From the NCBI GenBank assembly GCA_046756865.1, contig JBHHXE010000077.1, forward strand, positions 1-10,427: a stretch of 10,427 bases of DNA. Reading direction: 5' to 3'. Of this stretch, positions 1 through 6,411 are shown piece by piece. A program made the translations under genes and the position numbers. Each line of letters begins with the position of its first letter. Position 1 is the first letter of the stretch. Below the pieces are notes generated by a model, which saw nothing but the letters and a program-made list of their open reading frames with translations, was not told where the DNA came from and made no database searches. The DNA is from DUAG01 sp046756865. GTDB lineage: Bacteria > Nitrospirota > Nitrospiria > SBBL01 > JAADHI01.

Positions 1-16
1 TCCCCCTGTACTGATA

Positions 17-46
17 TTGCTTCCCAATAAGACGCTATGGTATAAA
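17..46 (+). promoter_or_regulatory. Candidate sigma70 promoter of argD (extended -10)
   Basis: TATAAA at 41-46 matches the -10 consensus at five of six bases and is preceded by TGG at 38-40, an extended -10 element. The best -35 is a weak TTGCTT at 17-22, with an 18-nt spacer. Transcription would start near 53 and leave a leader of only about 16 nt, just enough for the Shine-Dalgarno sequence. This is read by eye. Because the window starts at base 1, argD could equally be transcribed from genes further upstream. Confidence 0.45.
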
Positions 47-57
47 AAAGTCCACTT

Positions 58-63
58 GGAGGG
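58..63 (+). promoter_or_regulatory. Ribosome binding site that fixes the TTG start of argD
   Basis: GGAGGG lies 5 nt before the TTG at 69. The first in-frame ATG, at 90, has no comparable purine-rich site at the right distance. The TTG start is therefore preferred. Confidence 0.7.
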
Positions 64-68
64 ACACC

Positions 69-1277
69 TTGGAAAAGCGGAAGCATACGATGGCCTGGAT
101 TAAGTCAGGTGAGCAGGTTTTGATGTCGACCTATACCCGTTTTCCTCTTGTCTTGAAAAAGGGAAGCGGTGCGGTTGTGATTGATGTCGAAGGAAAACCT
201 TATCTCGATTTTGTCAGCGGGATCGCCGTGAATAGCCTGGGGCACTGTGATCGGCGCCTTGTGAAGGAGATTCAGAAACAGGCGGCGACCCTTCTCCACG
301 TTTCCAACCTATACTATAATATCACTCAGATTGAATTAGCGAAAAAACTTGTCGCCCATTCGTTTGCAGACAAGGTTTTTTTCTGTAACAGTGGTGCTGA
401 AGCAAATGAAGCAGCCATCAAGCTTGCCAGGAAGTGGGCAAAAGAGAACCGGGGCAAGCAGTGTGTCGAAATTGTTACGGCACAAGGCGCATTTCACGGG
501 AGGACAATGGCGGCACTTGCCGCCACCGGACAGGAAAAATTTCAGATGGGATTTGAACCGCTGCTTCGGGGTTTTAAGCAGGTTCCCTTTGACGATGTAC
601 ATGCAATTGAAAAGGCGATCACCTCAAATACGGCCGCTGTTCTTCTGGAACCCGTTCAGGGAGAAGGTGGTGTCCGGGTCCCCCAAAAGGGATATCTTTC
701 CCGTGTCAAAAAGATTTGTAGTTCAAATGGAATTCTCCTGATTTTGGATGAGGTCCAGACAGGAATGGGGAGGACGGGGCGCCTTTTCGCTTACGAAGAT
801 GAAGGAATCTGTCCTGATATTGTTACACTTGCAAAGGGCTTGGGGGGCGGTTTTCCGATCGGTGCGATGCTGGCGACTGAGTCAGTGGCAAAGTCCTTTA
901 CCCCGGGTAGCCATGCGACAACCTTTGGCGGGAACCCCTTGGCTTGTGCCGCCGGTGTCCAGGTCATGGATCGTCTGACAAAAGAAGAGTCCCTTTTGAA
1001 GAGGGTTCGGCAGCGAGGGGAATATCTGGTAGATCGGCTCAGACGGCTTCAGGATCGATCGGCTCTGATCTCGGAGATCCGTGGAAGGGGATTGATGCTT
1101 GCTCTCGATCTGACTGTCTCCGCGGAGAAGGTCATTGAGAAGGCGATGGCGCAAGGCCTTTTGCTGAATCGGACATCGGAAAAAACCCTTCGAATGATTC
1201 CTCCCTTGACGATTCGCCGTTCGGAGATCGATCAGATGCTCTCTGTTCTAAGCGGTATCCTGAAGGAATTAGAGTGA
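69..1277 (+). CDS. argD: Acetylornithine aminotransferase (class III, PLP-dependent)
   Basis: This enzyme transfers the amino group between glutamate and N-acetylglutamate-5-semialdehyde to make N2-acetylornithine in cytoplasmic arginine biosynthesis. Many ArgD proteins also act as succinyldiaminopimelate aminotransferase in lysine synthesis. The 402-residue length is normal. The class III aminotransferase landmarks are in order: the N-terminal glycine-rich strand around residues 33-58, NSGAEANEAA at 107-116 (PLP phosphate contact), FHGRT at 142-146, the DEVQTGMGRTG block with Asp227, LAKGLGGG with the expected Schiff-base Lys256, and TFGGNPLA at 285-292. The TTG start is chosen because of GGAGGG 5 nt upstream; ATG at 90 would remove seven residues. 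No other arginine gene is visible, and the next gene lies 296 nt away with its own candidate promoter, so argD looks like the last gene of its unit or a single gene. An ornithine or GABA aminotransferase is possible but less likely. Confidence 0.93.
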   Translation: MEKRKHTMAWIKSGEQVLMSTYTRFPLVLKKGSGAVVIDVEGKPYLDFVSGIAVNSLGHCDRRLVKEIQKQAATLLHVSNLYYNITQIELAKKLVAHSFADKVFFCNSGAEANEAAIKLARKWAKENRGKQCVEIVTAQGAFHGRTMAALAATGQEKFQMGFEPLLRGFKQVPFDDVHAIEKAITSNTAAVLLEPVQGEGGVRVPQKGYLSRVKKICSSNGILLILDEVQTGMGRTGRLFAYEDEGICPDIVTLAKGLGGGFPIGAMLATESVAKSFTPGSHATTFGGNPLACAAGVQVMDRLTKEESLLKRVRQRGEYLVDRLRRLQDRSALISEIRGRGLMLALDLTVSAEKVIEKAMAQGLLLNRTSEKTLRMIPPLTIRRSEIDQMLSVLSGILKELE

Positions 1278-1573
1278 CGCAAGGGTGAGGTCTGGCTTTT
1301 TTAGGGTTTCGTCTTTCAAAGAAGAAGAGGGTTTTTTGTCAGCTTGGGACAATAGAAAAATTTGACTTCCTACCCTTTTTAAGAATATTTTCAGTGGCGT
1401 GCTTATTTCTTTGTCGTAAGGTTGCTGTTTTCCAGAAAGTTTGTTTTTGCCATTCCGACCGATGCTGGAATCCAGTGGTCACAGCCTGGTAACAATCCTG
1501 GGGCCTTGGTACGTAATGGAGCGGATAATTTTTTAAGAGGCTGTTGGCTTTTTTTTGAGAGGGGTATTCTGCG
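1278..1573. other. T-rich intergenic region, no gene recognised
   Basis: This 296-nt gap separates argD from the envelope operon. It is rich in T runs (near 1300, 1332, 1376, 1529 and 1549). I found no GC-rich hairpin directly before any of them, so I do not call an intrinsic terminator for argD. It holds the candidate promoter at 1362-1391, a short inverted repeat TTGTC-N7-GACAA at 1336-1352, and a weak 5-bp hairpin ATTCC/GGAAT at 1452-1471. A 113-codon open frame on the minus strand runs through it but resembles nothing and overlaps the start of the next gene. Confidence 0.6.
1362..1391 (+). promoter_or_regulatory. Candidate sigma70 promoter of the envelope/isoprenoid operon
   Basis: TTGACT at 1362-1367 (five of six -35 bases) and TATTTT at 1386-1391 (four of six -10 bases) are 18 nt apart. 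An A-rich stretch (1351-1360) just upstream could act as an UP element. The layout resembles the promoter proposed before ihfA. Transcription would begin near 1398, giving a leader of about 175 nt before the GTG at 1574. This is a motif call only. Confidence 0.45.
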
Positions 1574-2338
1574 GTGCTAAAATCGGTCATCATTTTGCTG
1601 TTGTTGATTTTGTCACCAGTCGAGGTTTTTCCCGCAACCCTTCCGGATGCCGGGGAAGTTGTTTTGCCTGACGGTGTCATTGAGGGAAATATCGACGATG
1701 TGGCAAAAGCAGTCGCGACCTATTTCCCAAAAGTGCTCGGAAAAGTGATCCGCATTGATGGCGATTTTGTCGAAGTGGACCTTGGAAGAAGAGAAGGTTT
1801 TTCCAGGGGAACCCTCCTGACTGTGTATCGGGAAGGAGAAGCCTTTACTCATCCCCTTACTGGGAGAGTTTTGGGCCGATTCGAAGAGAAACTCGGATTG
1901 GTCGAGGTGACGAAATTCAAGGCGGAAGGGCTGACGACAACAATTGTTAGATCATCCGGCGCGATGCGGGAGGGGGACCTTGTGCGGATTCCCGCTACCC
2001 GGATACCCTTGGCCGTGTCGATTCATGATGGGACTGAGATCTTTCTGATGGATGAACTGGTATCGGCTTTGTTGGAGACCAGGCGTTTTCGTGTTGACAG
2101 TCTGCCGGCTCAGTCTTCGGAGGATGATGCCCTGAAAAGAAATAACCGTTATCTGATCAAGATGGGTACGTCTCGAGTGGGCGAGAGATTTCTGATGAAC
2201 TTACAGATTCACAATACAGAATCCAGGAGTCTGTTGACAAAGATGGATATCCTGATCAATCAATCCGAAGAGAGTGATCTTATTCTTGAGCATTTGCAAT
2301 ACCAGCTCTTCGAGCAGCAGCGCCAGGATGAAGAATAG
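1574..2338 (+). CDS. Uncharacterised exported protein with FlgT-C/SH3-like segment
   Basis: I do not recognise a named gene. The 254-residue product starts with a hydrophobic segment (residues 2-19, ending around VFPA) that looks like a Sec signal; there is no lipobox cysteine, so a periplasmic location is likelier than lipoprotein. Residues about 55-138 have the pattern of the FlgT C-terminal SH3-like fold: GKVIRIDGDFVEVDLG, then GFSRGTLLTVYREGE, then a dP.TG..LG turn, ending in MREGDLVRIP. Residues about 145-230 alternate beta strands and a helix, with DELVSALLETRRFRV resembling the helix-strand seen in TolB-N/CsgG-type periplasmic domains. The GTG start has GAGAGGGG 9 nt upstream and is followed at once by the signal-like segment. 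The stop lies 13 nt before the chosen uppS start, implying coupled expression with envelope genes. A role in envelope or surface-structure assembly is inference. Confidence 0.6.
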   Translation: MLKSVIILLLLILSPVEVFPATLPDAGEVVLPDGVIEGNIDDVAKAVATYFPKVLGKVIRIDGDFVEVDLGRREGFSRGTLLTVYREGEAFTHPLTGRVLGRFEEKLGLVEVTKFKAEGLTTTIVRSSGAMREGDLVRIPATRIPLAVSIHDGTEIFLMDELVSALLETRRFRVDSLPAQSSEDDALKRNNRYLIKMGTSRVGERFLMNLQIHNTESRSLLTKMDILINQSEESDLILEHLQYQLFEQQRQDEE

Positions 2339-2342
2339 GTGG
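2337..2342 (+). promoter_or_regulatory. Ribosome binding site supporting the uppS start at 2352
   Basis: AGGTGG, which overlaps the stop codon of the preceding gene, is 9 nt from ATG 2352; a second AGG sits at 2344-2346. Earlier in-frame starts (GTG 2274, ATG 2328) lie inside the preceding gene and lack a well-spaced site. Confidence 0.5.
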
Positions 2343-2351
2343 CAGGATTTT

Positions 2352-3179
2352 ATGGAAAGTGAGTTATTCAAGGTAAGCGATTCCGGCAATGGATCGGAAA
2401 GGCCGGAGGAAAAGGCGCTTCTTTCGGAACTCGATATGGGCAAGCTCCCTCGGCATGTGGCCGTAATTATGGATGGGAATGGCCGTTGGGCGGCACGGAA
2501 ACGCCTCCCCCGTATTGAAGGCCACAGGAGGGGAATCCAGGCGGTCCGGGAAGTTATAACGCTTTCTCGTGAACTTGGGATTGACATCCTCACGCTATAC
2601 GCATTTTCTAATGAAAACTGGAGTCGACCTGCATCTGAGATAAACCAGTTGATGTCACTCCTGAAGCGGTATTTGCTGAAAGAAGTTGACACGATGATGT
2701 CGCATGAGATTCGCTTCAGGGCCGTTGGACAGATCGATCGTCTCCCGGAAGCCGTAGCCGAACTAATCTATTCGGTGGAAGAAAAAACAAGAGAAAATGA
2801 AAAAATGACACTTGTTCTGGCTTTGAGCTACGGGGGACGGACGGAAATTGTCGATACCGTAAAGCGGTTGGCTGAAGCCATTCGCACGGAGAAGATCCCG
2901 GTAAAAGACCTTGATGAGACTCTCTTCTCAAAATATCTCTATACGGGGGACATACCCGACCCTGACCTGATGATCCGGACCAGCGGAGAGGTCAGAATCA
3001 GCAACTTTTTCCTCTGGCAGTTAGCCTACACCGAACTTTATTTTACCAGGGTGTTCTGGCCCGATTTCAAGCGGGAAGATTTTCTACTGGCGCTTCTTGA
3101 TTATCAGCGACGTGAACGCCGTTTTGGTCTTGTTTCTAATCGGGTGCAAGGATACCGGGCGAATAAAGAGTCACGATGA
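2352..3179 (+). CDS. uppS: Undecaprenyl diphosphate synthase (cis-prenyltransferase)
   Basis: UppS condenses eight IPP units onto farnesyl diphosphate to make C55 undecaprenyl diphosphate, the lipid carrier for peptidoglycan, LPS O-antigen and other polymers. It is a soluble enzyme acting at the membrane surface. From the ATG at 2352 the protein is 275 residues. The catalytic signature HVAVIMDGNGRWA (residues 35-47, Asp41) is followed by GHRRG at 57-61, TLYAFSNENWSRP at 81-93, SYGGR at 159-163, and the diphosphate-binding block DPDLMIRTSGEVRISNF (203-219, Arg209 and Arg215), then LWQLAYTELYFT and WPDF. All expected catalytic residues are present. The first 30 or so residues are not conserved and the start is uncertain: ATG 2328 and GTG 2274 are in-frame alternatives that would overlap the upstream gene. 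It is followed by cdsA as in many bacteria. Confidence 0.95.
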   Translation: MESELFKVSDSGNGSERPEEKALLSELDMGKLPRHVAVIMDGNGRWAARKRLPRIEGHRRGIQAVREVITLSRELGIDILTLYAFSNENWSRPASEINQLMSLLKRYLLKEVDTMMSHEIRFRAVGQIDRLPEAVAELIYSVEEKTRENEKMTLVLALSYGGRTEIVDTVKRLAEAIRTEKIPVKDLDETLFSKYLYTGDIPDPDLMIRTSGEVRISNFFLWQLAYTELYFTRVFWPDFKREDFLLALLDYQRRERRFGLVSNRVQGYRANKESR

Positions 3180-3222
3180 TTCCTGCGTGGTATGTATATC
3201 TTCCAGGAAAAAAGGCAATCAC

Positions 3223-3227
3223 AGGAG
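3223..3227 (+). promoter_or_regulatory. Ribosome binding site that favours a TTG start for cdsA
   Basis: AGGAG lies 6 nt before TTG 3234. The upstream in-frame ATG at 3192 has only a poor site. Starting at 3234 also brings the protein to the usual CdsA N-terminus, a few polar residues followed immediately by the first membrane segment. Confidence 0.6.
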
Positions 3228-3233
3228 AATGGT

Positions 3234-4082
3234 TTGAATATTAAACAGAGCCGCCTGGCGATTGCCGTTATTCTGCTGCCTATTCTTTACTCCCTGCTGA
3301 GGTTTCTTCCCCCTTTATTCTTTTCCCTTTTTTTGTCAGCAACGATCCTCCGGGTTCAATACGAATTTTATCGGCTCTTTTTCCAGGATCGAGCGAGGGG
3401 GGTCACGAATTTTGGACTCGGCCTTGGTTTTCTTCTTTCGATCTGTTTTTTCCTGAAGGCCTCCTTTCCCGGAGGAGCACTGATTCCTCTTTCGATGATT
3501 GTTTTCGCCGGGTTGATGAGTGTAATGCTATATACTCTTTTTTCCTTTCGGGAGATCAAGTCGGCCCTAGTTGATTCATCCGTCCTTTTTCTGGGGGTGA
3601 TGTATATCTCCGGGTTTTTAAGCCATCTCATTTTTATCCGCCACATTCCGGATGGAAAATTTCTGATTATTTTTCTTCTCATTGTGATCTGGGGGGGAGA
3701 TGCAGGAGCCTATTATATCGGGAAAGCCATCGGCAAGCGAAAACTCTATCCGAGCGTAAGCCCTAATAAGACCGTTGAGGGCTCATTCGGCGGTTTGCTG
3801 GGGAGTTTTATGGGGGGAAGTCTGGCCAAATTAACTTTTCTTTCGATCTTTTCCTGGGGCGAACTTCTGTTGATCTCTCTCCTGCTGGGCGGTTTCGGTC
3901 AGTTGGGAGACCTGGCTGAATCACTCTTGAAACGGAGTGCGGGAGTCAAAGATTCAAGCAGTCTGGTTGCCGCTCATGGCGGGTTGTTTGATAAGCTGGA
4001 TAGCATTGCCTTTGCCGCGCCGGTGTTCTATTATTATCTCTTCTGGGTGAAAGGGGTTGGGCAGGTCATCGGCTTGTCTTAA
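3234..4082 (+). CDS. cdsA: Phosphatidate cytidylyltransferase (CDP-diglyceride synthase)
   Basis: CdsA is an inner-membrane enzyme that makes CDP-diacylglycerol from CTP and phosphatidic acid, the branch point for all major phospholipids. From TTG 3234 it is 282 residues with about eight hydrophobic segments, starting at RLAIAVILLPILYSLL. Family landmarks are WGGDAGAYYIGKAIGK (Asp156), the SPNKTVEG block (176-183), and the C-terminal CDS signature starting at Ser230, with Lys233-Arg234, Lys239-Asp240, His248-Gly-Gly and Asp253...Asp256. The signature departs from the usual form: the residues before HGG are VAA instead of the common (I/L)PG, and the DRxD motif reads DKLD. The stop is 3 nt from dxr, so the two are almost certainly co-translated. 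An ATG at 3192 would add 14 polar residues and is less well supported. Confidence 0.9.
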   Translation: MNIKQSRLAIAVILLPILYSLLRFLPPLFFSLFLSATILRVQYEFYRLFFQDRARGVTNFGLGLGFLLSICFFLKASFPGGALIPLSMIVFAGLMSVMLYTLFSFREIKSALVDSSVLFLGVMYISGFLSHLIFIRHIPDGKFLIIFLLIVIWGGDAGAYYIGKAIGKRKLYPSVSPNKTVEGSFGGLLGSFMGGSLAKLTFLSIFSWGELLLISLLLGGFGQLGDLAESLLKRSAGVKDSSSLVAAHGGLFDKLDSIAFAAPVFYYYLFWVKGVGQVIGLS

Positions 4083-4085
4083 AAG

Positions 4086-5246
4086 ATGAAAAATATAGTT
4101 ATTTTAGGGGCCACCGGGTCGATCGGCATGAACACTTTGGATGTGATTAGCCGTTTCCCTGACCGGTTTCGGGTCGTTGGTTTGACGGTGCGATCCAACG
4201 ATGTTAAACTTGAGGCACTCGTTAAGCAGTTTCAACCTAAAGTTGTTTCTTTGATGGATGAAGCTGCGGCGAAGGCGCTTTCGAAGCGATTAAACGGTTC
4301 GGGTCCGGAGGTGTTGTCGGGAATGGAGGGTTGTGTCGAGGTGGCCCGTTTCCCGGAATGTGACCTTGTCGTTTCTGCCATTGTCGGGGCGGCCGGCCTC
4401 CTTCCAACCCTCTCGGCGATTCAGAACAACAAGGTTGTTGCCCTGGCAAATAAAGAGACGCTTGTCATGGCGGGGGAGATTATTCAAAAAGAAGCGAGAT
4501 CCCGGAATCTGCCCCTCTTGCCGATAGACAGTGAGCATGCTGCCATATTTCAGGTTCTTTCCGGTGAACGTCATGAAGATATCAAAAGGCTTATTCTGAC
4601 GGCATCCGGAGGGCCGCTTATTGATTTCACACCCGAGATGAGAGAGGAGGTCTCTCCAGAGGTGGCCCTTGCGCATCCAAACTGGAAGATGGGGCCGAAG
4701 ATTTCGATCGATTCTGCAACCTTGATGAACAAGGGCCTTGAGGTGATTGAGGCACGCTGGTTTTTTGATGTGCCGCCCGAGAAAATCGATGTTGTGATCC
4801 ACCGCCAGAGTATTGTTCACTCCATGGTGGAGTTTGTGGATAGGTCTGTTGTGGCGCAGATGGGTCTTCCCGACATGCGTGTTCCGATTTCCTATTCCTT
4901 GCATTACCCCGAAAGGGCGCCCCTGTCGCTTCCTTCGCTTCAGTTGGAAGAGATTGGGCAGCTGACTTTTGAGAAGCCTGACCAGAAGGCCTTTCCGCTT
5001 TTGGGCTGTGCTTATGATGCCCTAGAGGGTGGAGGGACGCTTCCTTCTGTCTTGAATGCGGTTAACGAGGAAGCCGTTGGAGCGTTTCTGGATGAGAAGA
5101 TCCGCTTTGTAGAGATCGCGCAGGTCGTGCAGCAGACCATGGGATCCCATTGTCCTCAGTCTATCGGCATGCTGGATGACGTAGTCGGGGCCGACCAGTG
5201 GGCACGCAGGGAAGCACAGCTTTGGATTTCAAAATACGCGGCCTAA
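4086..5246 (+). CDS. dxr: 1-deoxy-D-xylulose 5-phosphate reductoisomerase
   Basis: Dxr (IspC) rearranges and reduces 1-deoxy-D-xylulose 5-phosphate to 2-C-methyl-D-erythritol 4-phosphate with NADPH and a divalent metal. It is the first committed step of the MEP isoprenoid pathway and the target of fosmidomycin. The 386 residues match the family length. Visible motifs are the Rossmann loop GATGSIG (8-14), ALANKETLVMAG (119-130, Lys123), the metal ligands in PIDSEH (Asp148, Glu150), the flexible-loop segment TASGGP, AHPNWKMG (His197), and SIDSATLMNKGLE (Glu219). All active-site residues known in the family appear intact. The ATG is only 3 nt after the cdsA stop and has a weak Shine-Dalgarno, so translation is probably coupled to cdsA. 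Within the run it supplies precursors that UppS consumes. Confidence 0.96.
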   Translation: MKNIVILGATGSIGMNTLDVISRFPDRFRVVGLTVRSNDVKLEALVKQFQPKVVSLMDEAAAKALSKRLNGSGPEVLSGMEGCVEVARFPECDLVVSAIVGAAGLLPTLSAIQNNKVVALANKETLVMAGEIIQKEARSRNLPLLPIDSEHAAIFQVLSGERHEDIKRLILTASGGPLIDFTPEMREEVSPEVALAHPNWKMGPKISIDSATLMNKGLEVIEARWFFDVPPEKIDVVIHRQSIVHSMVEFVDRSVVAQMGLPDMRVPISYSLHYPERAPLSLPSLQLEEIGQLTFEKPDQKAFPLLGCAYDALEGGGTLPSVLNAVNEEAVGAFLDEKIRFVEIAQVVQQTMGSHCPQSIGMLDDVVGADQWARREAQLWISKYAA

Positions 5247-5323
5247 TTTATCCCTTATTTGGGATCTTCCCGCGGGAATGAGATGCGGGATCATTTATAG
5301 AAAGTGAGACAAGGAGTTATATC
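5247..5323 (+). other. dxr-rseP spacer with a 12-bp palindrome
   Basis: This 77-nt gap is the largest break inside the dxr-rseP-ispG run. It contains a small hairpin ATCCC/GGGAT (5250-5265), a perfect palindrome TTCCCGCGGGAA at 5267-5278, and a partial repeat of GCGGGA just downstream (5284-5290). No T tract follows, so it is not a standard terminator. AAGGAG at 5311-5316 is the rseP ribosome binding site. It could be an operator, an mRNA processing or stabilising hairpin, or chance. Confidence 0.4.
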
Positions 5324-6400
5324 ATGTTCAGTTTAACGTCAATCGTGTCTTTTGTCCTGGTACTGGGAATCCTGGTCTTTGTCCACGAGTTTGGCCATTA
5401 TATTATTGCAAGGTGGTGTGGCGTTCAGGTTGAGACCTTTTCCCTCGGCTTCGGACCAAAGATCTTCTCCAGGCAGTGGGGGCCAACAGAATATTGTGTG
5501 TCCGCCATCCCCCTGGGGGGATTTGTCCGCCTTCTGGGAGATGACCCGAATGAGGAGGTTGCCCCGGAAGATGCTGCACGTTCCTTCCTGGCGCAGAAAG
5601 TGAGTAAACGGATAGCCATTGTCATCGCGGGTCCCGTTTTCAATCTTCTGCTTGCATTTTTCATCTTTTCGGGTGTTTTCATGGGAGGCATTTCCCGTTT
5701 GACGGCGGATGTTGGAGAGGTTCAGGCCGATTCTCCTGCGGGGCAGGGTGGGATGAAGCCGGGGGATCGGATACTTTCTATTGAAGGTCAGGCGATTACG
5801 GAATGGGAAACGATCCGGGAGGTCCTTCAGAAGGAAGGCGGACGGTCGCTTCAATTTGTAGTAGAACGGGAAGGTCGTCAAGTGGATCTGTCCATTACTC
5901 CCGGAAGGAAAGAGGTCAAGGATCTCCTTGGCGATCCAAAGGTGGTTTGGCTCATCGGGATCATCCCTTCGGGAGATTCCTTTACAATGCGTTACAATCC
6001 TATCCGTGCGCTTACCCTGGGGGCAGAGAAGACAAGTGAGGTGATCGGCTTGACCGTCCTCGGAATTGTAAGGATGATCCAGGGCAGGATTGCCAGTGAT
6101 AATATCGGGGGGCCCATCCTGATTGCCAAACTGGCCGGGGATTCTGCTGAACGCGGGTTTACGAGCGTTGCTTTTTTTACCGCCTTAATCAGTATAAATT
6201 TAGGAATTCTTAATATCCTTCCCATTCCCGTTTTGGACGGAGGTCACCTCCTCTTCTTCACCATAGAAGCAATCTTGGGGCGTCCGTTGAGCTTAAAAAA
6301 AAGGGAAATCGCCCAGCAGGTGGGTCTATTTCTGATTGTCTCTTTGATGGTGTTCGCCTTCTACAATGACATCATGCGTTTTCTGATAAAACCAGAATAG
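5324..6400 (+). CDS. rseP: RseP-type site-2 intramembrane zinc metalloprotease
   Basis: This M50 family protease cuts transmembrane substrates within the membrane. In E. coli it releases sigma-E by cleaving the anti-sigma factor RseA after DegS, and it also removes remnant signal peptides. The 358 residues show the zinc site HEFGH at 21-25 in the first membrane helix and the third ligand motif NILPIPVLDGG (Asp305) in a C-terminal helix. A single PDZ-like domain (about 125-195, with SPAGQGGMKPGDRILSIEG) lies between. E. coli RseP is about 450 residues with two tandem PDZ domains, so this is the shorter single-PDZ form found in many other bacteria. Membrane segments are near 7-25, 97-120, 283-300 and 333-348. 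The ATG is preceded by AAGGAG at 7 nt. No anti-sigma factor or sigma-E gene is in the window, so its substrate here is unknown. Confidence 0.93.
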   Translation: MFSLTSIVSFVLVLGILVFVHEFGHYIIARWCGVQVETFSLGFGPKIFSRQWGPTEYCVSAIPLGGFVRLLGDDPNEEVAPEDAARSFLAQKVSKRIAIVIAGPVFNLLLAFFIFSGVFMGGISRLTADVGEVQADSPAGQGGMKPGDRILSIEGQAITEWETIREVLQKEGGRSLQFVVEREGRQVDLSITPGRKEVKDLLGDPKVVWLIGIIPSGDSFTMRYNPIRALTLGAEKTSEVIGLTVLGIVRMIQGRIASDNIGGPILIAKLAGDSAERGFTSVAFFTALISINLGILNILPIPVLDGGHLLFFTIEAILGRPLSLKKREIAQQVGLFLIVSLMVFAFYNDIMRFLIKPE

Positions 6401-6411
6401 AAGATAGGCTT

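Noticed and set aside
1278..1345. T runs after argD as an intrinsic terminator
   Set aside because: No GC-rich stem directly precedes the T runs near 1300 or 1332; the possible pairings are 4-5 A/T-rich bases with tiny loops.
1519..1530. GAGCGGATAATT, resembling half of the E. coli lac operator
   Set aside because: A short chance match with no symmetric partner, no LacI-type gene and no sugar genes nearby.
1339..1680. 113-codon minus-strand open frame in the argD-operon gap
   Set aside because: The only sizeable frame in this gap, but it overlaps the signal-peptide region of the + strand gene, has no family resemblance, and no neighbours share its strand.
4290..4904. 204-codon open frame on the minus strand opposite dxr
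   Set aside because: Antisense to the conserved catalytic part of dxr, with an implausible composition rich in His, Arg and Asn.
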